Origin: Leptospira sp. 96542
Lineage (GTDB): Bacteria > Spirochaetota > Leptospiria > Leptospirales > Leptospiraceae
Length of the DNA: 64,000 bases
Assembly: GCA_029310945.1 (NCBI GenBank)
Contig: JARJFC010000023.1
Location: 1 to 64,000 of the forward strand
Direction of reading: 5' to 3'
Part shown: in pieces, positions 43,851-53,511 of the stretch
Numbering within the stretch: the stretch's first letter is position 1
Layout of the letters: every line of letters starts with the position of its first letter
Made by a program: the position numbers and the translations under genes
Notes under the pieces: generated by a model
What the model saw: the letters and a program-made list of their open reading frames with translations, nothing else
Told to the model about the DNA's origin: nothing
The model's database searches: none

Positions 43851-45737
43851 AAGAATAGTTTCGTACAACTCATCGATGGATATTGGTTTGGATCGGATCA
43901 GTATCCCTTCGGATTCTAATCTTTCCACATCCAATCCTTGTAAGTTGCCAGTGTACAAGACAGATGCAAGGCTCGGCACATGGTTCTTTACTTTGCGGAT
44001 CAAGTCTAAACCATTCAAATCCCGCATTCGGTAATCTGATAATAAAAAATCAGGTGTTTCCTTTTGGAGTGCCGAAAGAGCATCTTGTGAAGATTGAAAA
44101 AATGTTGGCTTCAGGTTCTTTTGCGCAAGAACAAATCCAATGGCTTCACTTGCCGCATCGTCATCATCCACAATCCAAATATTTTTATTTGCGATCTCAG
44201 ACCAAATATCACCTTGTTTACTGTTAGTTTGGGTCAATAAACTTTCATTCGTTTCTGACTTTTCTAAATCCAAAGGTAACATGATTTTAATGAGAAGGTC
44301 ACATGAATCAGACCTTTCCATAAGAAACTCACCATGCCAATTTTTAACATACCGATTGATCAAATGGAGGCCAGTCCATTGAAATTCTTCATCGCTAAAG
44401 TTCACAAAATCAAGCGTCGTATATTCTGAAATTGTAGGCAAAGACAGCCCAAAAAATTCAATAGAAATCAGTAATTTGGAATCATCCAGAGCTGAGGTTT
44501 TGACCAAAACTTCGCCACGTTTCCTATCATCCCAAGAAAGGATCCCGCCAGATATAAGTTCAGATAAAATTTTGGAAAGTTTAATTGCGTCTACCTTTGT
44601 AAATAAAGGATGTTTATAAAAATCAAAATACAACTCAACATTTTTTGGAAGACCGGCAAGAAAAATGGGAATACTCGATTCCAAAACAGAAGAAATTTCA
44701 ACACTTGAAATTTGGTCTCCCACTTTTACTTTTGAGTATTGGATGATCCTGTGGATCATGTTTCTCGCATTGGTTGCACCCATTCTAATTTTTTGAAAAT
44801 AATTTTTAAGAACATTTAAATCAAATTTTTCAGCCTGGATCAATTCTTCACCTAATTGAGAGAATACGTGAATTGGCTGGAGATAATTATTCAAATCATG
44901 AGCAATGTTTGTGGCCAAACTACCAATGGTTTCTAATTTTTGACTATGGATTTGGTACGACTCAATTTGTTTTTTTTCGGTAACATCGTCTAAAAATACA
45001 TAATAAAAATCTGGTTTTCCTTGGGCATTACGAAACGCATTAACTCTTCGGTAAACACTAATTCGTCGACCATCTTTTCTTGTTAGATGAGATTCTTCGG
45101 CACCTTCTTTAAAAAATCGGAAATATTCTGCCTCTTCTTTGGAAATTGTATCACCTTTGATTCGTCTGAGGTTGAGTTCGGTCAAATTTTGGATGCTATA
45201 TCCTGTAATTTCGGTAAACCGAGGATTCACACGAAAATACCCTCCTTCCCAATCTTGCAAAGCCATCCCTACTGAGGCATTTTCAAAAAGTCCTAAAAAG
45301 AACTGAATTTGTTCTGTGATATTACCTTCACTTACCTTTTCATTTGTCACTTCACGAACAAAAACCAAATGGAGATCTGTTTTACTGATCTGGGGGAGAT
45401 TTACTTTTTTTTTCTCAAACTGGAACCACCGAATGGCTGAGGTATTGGGGAACAAAAAACGATAATCTCCAAGGGTTTTGTCTTTGTTTTGGATTTTGGC
45501 ATTGGCAAGGAACTGTTCTTGGAAGGCATTTAAGTCTTCTGGCAAAAGATAGGCCAAAAAATCTGATTCTTGGTTCGTTTCTCCGGCTTTGCGGAATAAA
45601 AAATCACTACCAAAAAAATCATTGGCAAAGAGAACCTCTGCGGTAATCGGATCAGAGAGATACACTCCACCAGAAAATAGATTGGGCAGCATCCGAAAGA
45701 AATCTATCATTCCGCTTGCTTCCAGATTCAATTGCAT
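43830..45737 (-). CDS. hybrid histidine kinase with PAS domains, degenerate ATPase domain and intact receiver
   Basis: PAS domains occupy the N-terminal ~280 residues (second one: FENASVGMALQDWEGGYFRVN, ITGYSIQNL). The phosphoacceptor region NIAHDLNNYLQPIHV has the H-box His. The following ATPase region is degenerate: no second N-box Asn (ILSELISGGILSW), and the DxGxG box reads EFFGLSLP. The C-terminal receiver is intact (VDDDDAASEA, LLSDYRMRDLNG, LYTG, RSKP). It may not autophosphorylate, and could be a phosphotransfer or partner-dependent protein. I start at the ATG at 45737 with AGGA 8 nt upstream. That leaves 23 bp to the divergent tatA. Confidence 0.86.
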   Translation of the reverse strand: MQLNLEASGMIDFFRMLPNLFSGGVYLSDPITAEVLFANDFFGSDFLFRKAGETNQESDFLAYLLPEDLNAFQEQFLANAKIQNKDKTLGDYRFLFPNTSAIRWFQFEKKKVNLPQISKTDLHLVFVREVTNEKVSEGNITEQIQFFLGLFENASVGMALQDWEGGYFRVNPRFTEITGYSIQNLTELNLRRIKGDTISKEEAEYFRFFKEGAEESHLTRKDGRRISVYRRVNAFRNAQGKPDFYYVFLDDVTEKKQIESYQIHSQKLETIGSLATNIAHDLNNYLQPIHVFSQLGEELIQAEKFDLNVLKNYFQKIRMGATNARNMIHRIIQYSKVKVGDQISSVEISSVLESSIPIFLAGLPKNVELYFDFYKHPLFTKVDAIKLSKILSELISGGILSWDDRKRGEVLVKTSALDDSKLLISIEFFGLSLPTISEYTTLDFVNFSDEEFQWTGLHLINRYVKNWHGEFLMERSDSCDLLIKIMLPLDLEKSETNESLLTQTNSKQGDIWSEIANKNIWIVDDDDAASEAIGFVLAQKNLKPTFFQSSQDALSALQKETPDFLLSDYRMRDLNGLDLIRKVKNHVPSLASVLYTGNLQGLDVERLESEGILIRSKPISIDELYETILLAFGFL

Positions 45738-45760
45738 AACATTTGTCCTAAGAGGAAAAT

Positions 45761-46024
45761 ATGTCATTAGCTCCGTTTTCTTTTCAAGCACCTATTGCTT
45801 TTTTTAATTTAGGTCCCTGGGAAATTGCCCTCATTGTGTTCTTAGCACTTCTTTTTTTTGGCGGCAAACGATTGCCCAGTTTGGCAAAGGATCTGGGTTC
45901 TGGAATCAAAGAATTCCGTAAATCGCTAACGGGCGAAGTGAATGAAGAACCATCTGGATCATTGCCTGGTTCCTCTTCAGACGAAGAAACAAAACCAAAG
46001 TCCTCCAAAAAGAAAAAAGCGTAA
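45761..46024 (+). CDS. tatA: Tat translocase subunit TatA
   Basis: One N-terminal helix in NLGPWEIALIVFLALLFFGGKRLP (FGxxxLP motif), then an amphipathic helix (SLAKDLGSGIKEFRKSLTG) and a charged tail ending SKKKKA. 87 residues. Forms the Tat pore that exports folded proteins. AGAGGA lies 4 nt before the ATG. tatC follows at once and no tatB is present, so this is a minimal TatAC system. Confidence 0.93.
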   Translation: MSLAPFSFQAPIAFFNLGPWEIALIVFLALLFFGGKRLPSLAKDLGSGIKEFRKSLTGEVNEEPSGSLPGSSSDEETKPKSSKKKKA

Positions 46025-46033
46025 CAGGTCACC

Positions 46034-46813
46034 TTGGCCCCCAGACCACCGAAACCCCTCCCACTGCCTGAGAATTCTGAAACGAGAGAAAAATACATGA
46101 CTCTCGGCGAACACCTGGAAGAACTCAGGGTTCGCCTCATCTACTCGTCTGTGGTTGTGGTTCTCTTTATGGGGGTAACTCTCTATTTTGGTCGAGAGAT
46201 CCACAGTTTTCTCATACAACCATATAAGTCCATTTTGGGTCCGGATGCACATTTTTTCCAAATCCAACTCATGGCACCGTTTCTCATCTATCTGAAGACC
46301 TCATTATTACTTTCGGTTTTGGTTTCGCTTCCCATTTTACTCAGTATCCTTTGGGGTTTTGTTGCCCCAGCCGTTGATCCGAAAACGGAAAAATGGGGCA
46401 AGATCATCATTCTTTTTTCTACACTTTTGTTTTGGTCTGGAATTGCACTTTGTTGGTTTACGGTATTTGAAGATTTTTTACGAATTTTTTTAGTCGTACT
46501 CAGGCCAGATGGTGTGGATCCTTATTTACCAATTGACGAATATTATGATTTGTTTTTTAACTTACACCTAGTGTTTGGCGCCTCTTTCCAACTCCCCATT
46601 GTCCTCATTTTACTCGGAAGGATAGGCCTCATCTCTTCAAAATTTTTGCTTTCCAAATGGCGAGAAAGTGTTCTCATCATTGCCGTAGTGTCAGCAGTTT
46701 TATCTCCAGGTCCTGATGTATTTTCCATGTTGATGTTACTTGTTCCACTCAGTTTATTATATTTTATTTCTGCAATATTGATGCGAGTATTGGAAGCAAG
46801 TGATAAGAAATGA
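46034..46813 (+). CDS. tatC: Tat translocase subunit TatC
   Basis: Six-helix membrane receptor for twin-arginine signals. [17 protein letters not shown] near the start and the conserved FxxxxxF-P ([14 protein letters not shown]: [18 protein letters not shown]) are typical. The longest frame starts with TTG at 46034. An in-frame ATG at 46097 (MTLGEHL) is an alternative. Confidence 0.92.
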   Translation: MAPRPPKPLPLPENSETREKYMTLGEHLEELRVRLIYSSVVVVLFMGVTLYFGREIHSFLIQPYKSILGPDAHFFQIQLMAPFLIYLKTSLLLSVLVSLPILLSILWGFVAPAVDPKTEKWGKIIILFSTLLFWSGIALCWFTVFEDFLRIFLVVLRPDGVDPYLPIDEYYDLFFNLHLVFGASFQLPIVLILLGRIGLISSKFLLSKWRESVLIIAVVSAVLSPGPDVFSMLMLLVPLSLLYFISAILMRVLEASDKK

Positions 46814-47904
46814 GTTTACGCTTCAAAATTCCCATTTGGATCGGTTTATCTAGCTTTATATATTTTGTTATCCAATTTCTTTTTTTGGAATTTGCCTTTG
46901 AACATTGGCGGAATCCAAAAGGTGAAAACACTCTGAATTTTCAGCTGCTTGGGTTTTATTCTTCTTTTCTACTTTCCGTCATCGCTGGGTTCACATCATA
47001 CTACTTACTTGGTTTTTTATACCAATTGTTAAACCAAATGGTATTACATATCCAAGAAGACCAAACTCCGAAAGAAATCCAAAAACTCAAAAACGATTCT
47101 GAAGAGTATAAAATTTACCGTGCCATTAAGTTTGTGATGATGGACTCAAGTTCCCATGTAGAAGACGGACAGTTTGAAAATAAATTTGATTGGATCGCAA
47201 ACAAAGCAAATTCTGTTATCAAACTCATTCCCGATTTAGACATTCCGAAAATCCCTGGTTTCGATATAGCAGTTTTTCCATCTGGAATGCGTTATGCGGG
47301 AGCAGACTATATTCGCGTTTTAAAAGCAAAGGACGGTTTGTTTGGGATTCTTTCTGGCCATATCGAACCTGGAGTGACCGAATCCGCAGAAAAACTATTC
47401 ATCCATGGGATTGTGTCCAGTTTAAACCCTGAGTCCCAAACCGTCACAGAACTAATGGAGAGGTTTGAATCGCATTTACATCAAATTAGTTTCAGTGAAC
47501 TCAAAATTTCGTTGTTTGGCCTAACATACGGAACAGACCAACTTTCTCTATTGCACTGTATGGATATGCCTGTGTTTCAGTTTTCTAACCACGGAATCCA
47601 GGTGATTGAAGGTGGAGGAGATGATAAGTGGTATCCAGGTCATGACCACCAACTTGCCATTGCCGATGGGATCGAAGTAGGTGATTATCTGGTTTGGGCA
47701 AGTGACAAAACCCTTTCAGAATTTGGCCTCACTTCATTTGAAATTATGGAAGAATTTGTAGATTACCTTTTGGATCTGAAACCAAAATCATCCAGAGAAA
47801 TGTTACTCGCCATCGCAAAAAAAATGAGTTCCCTCGGCAAAGAGCGGTTACACGCAAACCCGCTTGAAAAACTCTCAATTGTTGTGATTAAAAAAACAAA
47901 ATAA
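46810..47904 (+). CDS. SpoIIE/PP2C-like phosphatase, membrane-anchored, probably inactive
   Basis: Two N-terminal helices (10-30 and 48-75), then a PP2C-type SpoIIE domain: [47 protein letters not shown] and [15 protein letters not shown]. The first metal Asp (GADYI) is kept, but the canonical GDVSGxG is GILSGHIE, where a metal-binding Asp is Leu. The domain may therefore bind partners without dephosphorylating them. It overlaps tatC by 4 bp (ATGA). Confidence 0.8.
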   Translation: MSLRFKIPIWIGLSSFIYFVIQFLFLEFAFEHWRNPKGENTLNFQLLGFYSSFLLSVIAGFTSYYLLGFLYQLLNQMVLHIQEDQTPKEIQKLKNDSEEYKIYRAIKFVMMDSSSHVEDGQFENKFDWIANKANSVIKLIPDLDIPKIPGFDIAVFPSGMRYAGADYIRVLKAKDGLFGILSGHIEPGVTESAEKLFIHGIVSSLNPESQTVTELMERFESHLHQISFSELKISLFGLTYGTDQLSLLHCMDMPVFQFSNHGIQVIEGGGDDKWYPGHDHQLAIADGIEVGDYLVWASDKTLSEFGLTSFEIMEEFVDYLLDLKPKSSREMLLAIAKKMSSLGKERLHANPLEKLSIVVIKKTK

Positions 47905-47905
47905 T

Positions 47906-48685
47906 TTATTTTTTATTCGGATGGTTATCCAGTAACCTAAGGGTGTGGCGAATCAAATCCAGTTTCCCCCAATCACCGTGACCAGGAACAATCACTTCCG
48001 CATCAGGATAACGATCGAGTAATCTTTTGGCCGACCTAGGCCACTCGTTAAGATTGGCATCTCCAACAAATCCTAAATCTTTCGAATCGACAGATTTAAG
48101 GAGGCACCCAGCAAATAGAATATGAGTGTCTGGCAACCAAACCACGATATTATCAACAGAATGCCCAGGTCCTGGGTAATAAACTTCTATTTGGGTATTA
48201 CCAAGAGACATTCGATTATTATAATCTAAGTGTGAAACTGGCTTGGGGAATCCATTTTTACCCACTTCGATGGCGGTGAGTGTTGTGCTATAAGAAACGA
48301 TATTATGTTTTTCGAGTATACGAATCCCCGACACTCGGTCGGCATGTCCGTGACTAATGATGGCAAATCGAATGTCCAAAGAGAATTTTTCTTTTGTTAA
48401 ACGAATGAGTTCTTCGGTTTGTTTTTCTGTCCAAGCTGTGTCTATGAGAACAATACCCTTCGGAGTTACAACCACGAGACCGTTTGCTTGGTATACAACT
48501 CCTTCGTGTTTTCCGTAACTACGATGAATCCAAACCGATTCTTTGATTTTAATGAGTTCTAGCGGAGGAAGTTCGGAATCAGTAGTTTTTGTAAAGGAAG
48601 CACAACCACAAATAAAGACCAAAACGGTAATGAAAAAATAAAAGTTCCTAAGATTCAAAACCAAAACCCACCCAACAAAAAACAT
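47906..48685 (-). CDS. subclass B1 metallo-beta-lactamase-like lipoprotein
   Basis: Signal peptide ending ICGCASF with a likely lipidated Cys28. The full set of B1 zinc ligands is present: His112, His114 and Asp116 (ISHGHADRVSG), His175 (GPGHSVDNIVVWLP), Cys194 with Lys197 (FAGCLLKS), and His236 (VPGHGDWG). The B1 order of motifs and the spacing to KDLGFVGDANLNEW are as in class B1 enzymes; the usual Asn at the LGN position is Phe. It is a bona fide B1-fold hydrolase, but beta-lactamase activity is not shown by sequence. The gene begins 3 bp after clpX, so it is probably co-transcribed. A TTG at 48664 after GGGTGGG is an alternative start. Confidence 0.85.
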   Translation of the reverse strand: MFFVGWVLVLNLRNFYFFITVLVFICGCASFTKTTDSELPPLELIKIKESVWIHRSYGKHEGVVYQANGLVVVTPKGIVLIDTAWTEKQTEELIRLTKEKFSLDIRFAIISHGHADRVSGIRILEKHNIVSYSTTLTAIEVGKNGFPKPVSHLDYNNRMSLGNTQIEVYYPGPGHSVDNIVVWLPDTHILFAGCLLKSVDSKDLGFVGDANLNEWPRSAKRLLDRYPDAEVIVPGHGDWGKLDLIRHTLRLLDNHPNKK

Positions 48686-48688
48686 TGA

Positions 48689-49972
48689 TTAGGCGATCTT
48701 TTCGATATCGCCTTTTAAGATGGTAACTGGAAATTCGTGTTTGAGAACGGTATCGTCTGTCACTACCACTTCCAAAACATCCTTACGAGATGGTATTTGG
48801 AACATAAGCTCCATCATAATTTCTTCCACAATGGCACGAAGTCCCCTCGCCCCACTCTCACGTTTGATAGCTGTTTGGGCAATGGCTTCTATGGCTTGTT
48901 CTGTAAACTTGAGTTTTACATTTTCTATATCAAACATCTTTTGATACTGTTTGAGGAGAGAATTTTTTGGTTCAGTAAAAATAGACTTCAAACTTTCAAT
49001 GGTCAGTTCATCCAAAGTGGCGATGATGGGTAACCTTCCAATGAATTCTGGTATGAGTCCAAATTTCATAAGGTCGTCTGGGATCACGTGTTTCACCACC
49101 GATTCGTCCAGGTTCACTGGTTTCCCTTTATCGTTCACTGCCTCGCTCGAATGAAAACCAATGGATTTTACGCCAACTCTTTGTTTGATGATTTGATCCA
49201 AACCAACAAAGGCTCCACCACAAATAAAAAGTATATTTTTGGTTTCTACAGGGATGTATTCCTGGTGTGGGTGTTTTCGCCCACCTTGTGGGGGAACATT
49301 GGCCACAGTGCCTTCAATGATTTTTAAGAGAGCTTGCTGAACACCTTCCCCGCTCACATCGCGCGTGATGGAGGCGGAGTCTGACTTCCGGGAGATTTTA
49401 TCAATTTCATCGATGTAGATGATACCCATCTCCGCCCGTTTCACATCATTGTCTGAGTTTTGGATGAGTTTAAGGATGATGTTTTCCACATCCTCTCCCA
49501 CGTAACCCGCTTCAGTGAGTGCCGTTGCATCCACAATGGCAAAGGGAACTTTTAGAATCCGTGCCAAGGTTTGGGCGAGCAAGGTTTTGCCTGAACCCGT
49601 TGGACCAATGAGCATGATGTTTGATTTTTCGAGTTCCACATCCCCCGTTTTACGGTCGTTATGGAAAATTCGTTTGTAATGATTGTAAACAGCAACCGAC
49701 AAAGCTTTTTTGGCTTGTTCCTGTCCAATCACATACTGGTCTAAGATTTTTTTGATTTCGGTTGGTTTGGGGATGTCACCCACGATGGCTGTTTTTTCAC
49801 CACCTTGCGGTTCTTCTGCGATGATCTCATTGCAAAGAGAAATACATTCGTCGCAGATATAAACTCCAGGACCCGCCACAAGCCTTCTCACTTCATCCTG
49901 CGCTTTTCCGCAAAATGAACAATGTAATTTTTCTCGGGTGTTCCCCGTTTGGCTTGGGCGTTTTGTAGTCAT
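48689..49972 (-). CDS. clpX: ATP-dependent Clp protease ATP-binding subunit ClpX
   Basis: A 427-residue AAA+ unfoldase: N-terminal zinc domain ([15 protein letters not shown]), Walker [13 protein letters not shown], Walker [11 protein letters not shown], the pore loop GYVGED and the RGARGLR-type sensor ([12 protein letters not shown]). It feeds substrates to ClpP. 13 bp downstream of clpP and in the same operon as tig. Confidence 0.98.
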   Translation of the reverse strand: MTTKRPSQTGNTREKLHCSFCGKAQDEVRRLVAGPGVYICDECISLCNEIIAEEPQGGEKTAIVGDIPKPTEIKKILDQYVIGQEQAKKALSVAVYNHYKRIFHNDRKTGDVELEKSNIMLIGPTGSGKTLLAQTLARILKVPFAIVDATALTEAGYVGEDVENIILKLIQNSDNDVKRAEMGIIYIDEIDKISRKSDSASITRDVSGEGVQQALLKIIEGTVANVPPQGGRKHPHQEYIPVETKNILFICGGAFVGLDQIIKQRVGVKSIGFHSSEAVNDKGKPVNLDESVVKHVIPDDLMKFGLIPEFIGRLPIIATLDELTIESLKSIFTEPKNSLLKQYQKMFDIENVKLKFTEQAIEAIAQTAIKRESGARGLRAIVEEIMMELMFQIPSRKDVLEVVVTDDTVLKHEFPVTILKGDIEKIA

Positions 49973-49985
49973 GGAGAAGCCCCCC

Positions 49986-50585
49986 TTAGGCTTGCATTTG
50001 TTTGCGTTCTTGGATTACGTTGTCGATGATTCCGTATTCTTTGGCTTCATCGGCACTCATAAAAAAGTTACGTTCCGTGTCTTTGCGGATTTGATCGGAA
50101 GTTTTGCCAGTGTGTCTACCATAAAGATCGATGAGTTTGTCTTTGATCTTTATGATTTCTTTGGCAGAAATTTCGATGTCTGACGCCTGCCCACCAGCCC
50201 CACCATAGGGTTGGTGCAACATAATGCGGGAATTGGGAAGAGCCGAACGTTTTCCTTTGGCGCCACCTGCAAGGAGTAGAGCTGCCATGGAAGAAGCCTG
50301 TCCGATACAAAGGGTTCTTACTTCAGGCTTTATGAGCTGCATGGTGTCATAAATGGCAAGGCCAGAGCTCACATACCCGCCTGGACTGTTGATGTAGAGG
50401 TAGATATCCCGCTCTGGGTTTTCTGCTTCAAGGAACAGCAACTGCGCAGAGATGACGTTTGCATAGGTTTCATCAATGGCTGAACCAAGGAAAATGATCC
50501 GATCCTTGAGTAACCTTGAAAAAATATCATACTGGCGTTCACCGCGACTGGTTTGTTCGATCACATAGGGCATGAGTGTTGACAT
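49986..50585 (-). CDS. clpP: ATP-dependent Clp protease proteolytic subunit ClpP
   Basis: A 199-residue serine protease. The catalytic Ser is in [11 protein letters not shown], the His in [10 protein letters not shown], and the Asp in the helix [10 protein letters not shown]. It begins [20 protein letters not shown] as in standard ClpP and forms the tetradecameric chamber. The gap to tig upstream is 2 bp. Confidence 0.98.
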   Translation of the reverse strand: MSTLMPYVIEQTSRGERQYDIFSRLLKDRIIFLGSAIDETYANVISAQLLFLEAENPERDIYLYINSPGGYVSSGLAIYDTMQLIKPEVRTLCIGQASSMAALLLAGGAKGKRSALPNSRIMLHQPYGGAGGQASDIEISAKEIIKIKDKLIDLYGRHTGKTSDQIRKDTERNFFMSADEAKEYGIIDNVIQERKQMQA

Positions 50586-50587
50586 AT

Positions 50588-51931
50588 TTATTCTTTCCCG
50601 CTTAGAATTTTCTCAGCTTCTTCCGTTGAAATTGCTTTTGGCGATTTTTTCTCTACTTCAGAGTATACAAATTCATCAATTTTATCAAATAGGAATTTGT
50701 CTCGGTAATAGGTTTCCGCCTTTTGTTTTTGGACTTCTTTTTTCAACGCTTCGGCAGGAATTCCTTGCTGGGCAGCCTCTTTTTCGTAACCCAGAACCAC
50801 TTCTTCGTCAGAAATTTGGATTTTTTGTTCTTCCGCAACTTTCTGCTTTAAGATATAGGATTGGATCCTTTTTTCCGCTGCCTTGGAGAAAGACTCTCTG
50901 ACTTCTTTTTCTTCCTTATTGAGTCGTTTGGCATAATCGGCGAGGCTTGTCACGGGAAGGCCAAACTCTCTCATAAAGTTTTGGAAAACCGATTCGGTTT
51001 CTTCATAAACCAAAGATTCGGGGATGATGAATTTGGATTCTTTGATGATTTCGTTGTAAGCATCATCCAAAGCACGTTTTTTTAACGCTGTGACAAAAAT
51101 ATCTTCCAACTGTTTTCTGGTTTTGTCTTTTAACTCTTGCAAGTTGGCAGAACCATCCACTTCCGATGCAAATTCATCGTTAATGTCTGGGTATGTCACC
51201 TTGTATATGGCAGTCACTTGCACGGAATAGATAAACTTTTTGCCAGCAGATTCAGGGGAAGCTGGATACGGATCTGGGTAAGCAAACTCAAATTCTTTGG
51301 ATTCGTTCATCTTCATGCCCAGTAAATTGGGCTCAAAACCTGGTGGGTTTTGGGGTGCACCCATTTGGAATTTACCAGTTTGGAAGGCTTCGGGGTATTC
51401 TTTCCCTTCTTCTTTGAACTTGTATTGGATTTCGAGGAGATCAGAATCCAATACCGCATCACCCTCTTCTTTTAGGCTGTTACGAGCCATGTTTTTTTGC
51501 ATACCTTCCAATTCTTTTTGGATGTCTGCATCGGTAATTTTAACTTCTTTGGGTTGGATCTTAATTTTCTTTAACTTAGGTAAGGTGACTTCTGGCTTTG
51601 TATCATAAGTGGCTTTTGCCTTAGCACCTGTTTTTCGGTCAAAGGTTTCCATTTGGAACTGCGGCAAACGAATGGGTTTGTGTTCCAGTTTATCAAATAA
51701 ATCTGCCATCGCTTGGTTTAGCATAATGTTCGCAGCCTCGTCCATCACACTGTCACCGAGGACTTTTTCTACCATGTGGATGGGGGCTTTTCCTGGTCGA
51801 AACCCAGGAACTTTTACTTTCGCGGATGCGTTTTGGTAAGCCTTTTGGAAGGCAGATTCTACCTCTTCTGCATTGAATTGAATGGAGAGGTCGCAGGAAG
51901 CATTGTTATTTTTTTTGGCCGTAAATTCCAT
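50588..51931 (-). CDS. tig: trigger factor, ribosome-associated chaperone and peptidyl-prolyl isomerase
   Basis: A 447-residue protein with the ribosome-binding signature [19 protein letters not shown], a PPIase domain ~155-250 ([29 protein letters not shown]), and a helical C-terminal arm. It is first in the tig-clpP-clpX operon, a common bacterial order. The tRNA-Gly gene lies 64 bp upstream on the same strand. Confidence 0.97.
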   Translation of the reverse strand: MEFTAKKNNNASCDLSIQFNAEEVESAFQKAYQNASAKVKVPGFRPGKAPIHMVEKVLGDSVMDEAANIMLNQAMADLFDKLEHKPIRLPQFQMETFDRKTGAKAKATYDTKPEVTLPKLKKIKIQPKEVKITDADIQKELEGMQKNMARNSLKEEGDAVLDSDLLEIQYKFKEEGKEYPEAFQTGKFQMGAPQNPPGFEPNLLGMKMNESKEFEFAYPDPYPASPESAGKKFIYSVQVTAIYKVTYPDINDEFASEVDGSANLQELKDKTRKQLEDIFVTALKKRALDDAYNEIIKESKFIIPESLVYEETESVFQNFMREFGLPVTSLADYAKRLNKEEKEVRESFSKAAEKRIQSYILKQKVAEEQKIQISDEEVVLGYEKEAAQQGIPAEALKKEVQKQKAETYYRDKFLFDKIDEFVYSEVEKKSPKAISTEEAEKILSGKE

Positions 51932-51995
51932 TGTATTATATCCAGACTAAAAACTAGGGGTGTTGTGGAAAGAAAAAGAAGATTGTCCTTCCACA

Positions 51996-52066
51996 GCGGG
52001 AAACGGGACTTGAACCCGCGACCCTCTCCTTGGCAAGGAGATGCTCTACCGCTGAGCTATTCCCGC
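51996..52066 (-). tRNA. tRNA-Gly (anticodon GCC)
   Basis: Read on the minus strand, a 71-nt gene starting GCGGGAATAGCTCAG, anticodon loop TTGCCAA between a TCTCC/GGAGA stem, GGTTCAAGTCC as the T arm, and the acceptor GCGGGAA/TTCCCGC. All stems pair. CCA is not encoded. Confidence 0.97.
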
Positions 52067-52127
52067 GGAAGGTTTTGTTACACCATCATTTTTAAAAACC
52101 TTGGAACGGCAAGGAAAAACTGCTTTA

Positions 52128-52826
52128 TCAAGTCTGGTTTGGCCATTTTTGTTTCGTCCAAGCCTGGTCCCAAAACATCCATTCGTAATGGACACTGAAT
52201 CCGAAGGCGGCAACTGCACGGTTTTTAGTGGCCTCATCGGAAAGATTGGCATACTTTTGGAGCCTGGCCAAAAGATTTTCCATATAGGAATTAAAACCTG
52301 GATCAGAATACATTCGTAACCAAGCTGCATAGGGATGGGAATCTTCAATTTGGCCCTTTTCACGTAACAAATGTTGGCCGAGTTCAATGTACAACCATGG
52401 GCACGGAGCTATGGCGGCAAACCCTTCCAAAATAGAACCCTTCTGCACCGAAGCGACCATATGATTTTGGTATGCCAAATTATTGGGAGTTGGCTCTGTT
52501 TCCGCTATGGTTTTGGAATCATAACCCAAAGTTTTTCCATACCCCATATGCAATTCGCTTTCGACAACGAGAGCCATTCTTGCGGCATCGATGAGCCAAA
52601 GTTTATCTTCGGGGTCTATCACCTTCGTAGAAAGTATGGCACATGCATCGGAAAATGACTCCAAATACTTTGCATCTTGGATTTGGTAGAATTTAAAAAT
52701 TTCAGGTTCCAAACTTCCATTGGCAAGGGCAACGACAAAGGGATGGGTGTAGGATGCACCAAAGGATTGTTTGGCAGAATCTTTGCAACGTTTTGCAAAC
52801 GGGGGGATGAGGAATGGTTCAGGCAT
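52128..52826 (-). CDS. tenA: TenA family aminopyrimidine aminohydrolase/thiaminase II
   Basis: A 232-residue all-helical enzyme that salvages the thiamine pyrimidine. Family features are YTHPFVVALANGSL, FYQIQDAKYL (active-site Asp51), ESELHMGYG, and the catalytic Cys142 in AIAPCPWLYIELG. It lies just downstream of the TPP riboswitch on the same strand, which fits a thiamine salvage role. Confidence 0.92.
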   Translation of the reverse strand: MPEPFLIPPFAKRCKDSAKQSFGASYTHPFVVALANGSLEPEIFKFYQIQDAKYLESFSDACAILSTKVIDPEDKLWLIDAARMALVVESELHMGYGKTLGYDSKTIAETEPTPNNLAYQNHMVASVQKGSILEGFAAIAPCPWLYIELGQHLLREKGQIEDSHPYAAWLRMYSDPGFNSYMENLLARLQKYANLSDEATKNRAVAAFGFSVHYEWMFWDQAWTKQKWPNQT

Positions 52827-52875
52827 TGTTCACTCTCAAAAGTTAAATTTAGAGCGAACAAGGCTCGGGTGTCAT

Positions 52876-52948
52876 CGCATCCCTCGCTCCAGATCACTCC
52901 AAAGCCAGGTTCGAAGGGTATCATCTCAGCCTTTCGGCACCCCTTGCG
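52876..52948 (-). promoter_or_regulatory. TPP riboswitch (THI element) before tenA
   Basis: Read on the minus strand: P1 CGCA pairs with TGCG at the 3' end. Between them are GGGGTGCC, the pyrimidine-sensor GGCTGAGATGATACCC, GAACCTG, and GATCTGGAGCGAGGGA, matching the TPP aptamer core. The P4/P5 loop is a few bases longer than in the classical form. It ends about 50 nt before the tenA start. The GAGAG ribosome binding site can pair with a CTC in the expression platform, which suggests translational control. Confidence 0.87.
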
Positions 52949-53000
52949 TTTCGCCCACTCTATTCTGAAGAATTCACAATCTACTTTCTGGTGTCAACAA

Positions 53001-53114
53001 AACCTTCCCTCATTTATCCATCAAAGACTCTAAATAAGTGTATACCGTTTCAGCCACAAGTTTATGCCCTTCTTCTGTAGGATGGATTCCATCTTTCTGG
53101 TTTAACTTACGTTT
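53001..53114 (+). repeat. 114-bp direct repeat, copy 1
   Basis: Same orientation as copy 2 at 54997-55110, with four substitutions and no gaps. The two copies bracket 1.9 kb containing two lipoprotein genes. Confidence 0.85.
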
Positions 53115-53200
53115 CAGTAAGAAAATGTAAAAAAAGGAGAAATTCCCAAATCCGGTGTTTCTTTATATTCGGAACCTCTAACGAGAATAATCTTACTTCC
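53001..53200 (-). pseudogene. remnant of a duplicated GDSL esterase gene
   Basis: The 114 bp at 53001-53114 are almost identical (four mismatches) to the 3' end of the intact GDSL gene at 54997-55110, including its last 30 or so codons and stop. Further upstream only scattered similarity remains (for example ACGAGAA..ATCTT around 53180), so the 5' part is deleted or decayed. No full reading frame is left. Confidence 0.65.
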
Positions 53201-53511
53201 GTTACAAGCTAAAAAAGCCGATTTCTACAAAAAATTCAGTTTTCGGGCGCATTTAAAAACGAATGTTATAAAAATACAGTCCAAATCATCGAAAAACGGT
53301 TGTTTCCTCATATGTACTAATATTTGTAATGTTATCACCTACTAACCAGAATGATCCTATAATTTTGAAAGAATGAGCCAATTCACTACAAAATGCGTGT
53401 CAGTACAAAAAAAATATGTTTTTGTTCCAAATTCCCTTGACATAGTTTTCATATATACAACTAACTGGTATGCGCTGGTAACCAGCAATATTACTCCATA
53501 AGGAAACTCTA
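53115..53511. other. 397-bp intergenic region
   Basis: Holds the decayed part of the esterase remnant on its left and the presumed promoter of the lipoprotein gene on its right. A TTGACA at 53438-53443 could be a -35 box, but no good -10 follows at the right distance. The ATG at 53512 has AAGGAAA upstream. Confidence 0.5.

Noticed and set aside
53438..53443. Sigma-70 promoter for the lipoprotein gene
   Set aside because: TTGACA is present, but no TATAAT-like sequence stands 16-18 bp downstream.
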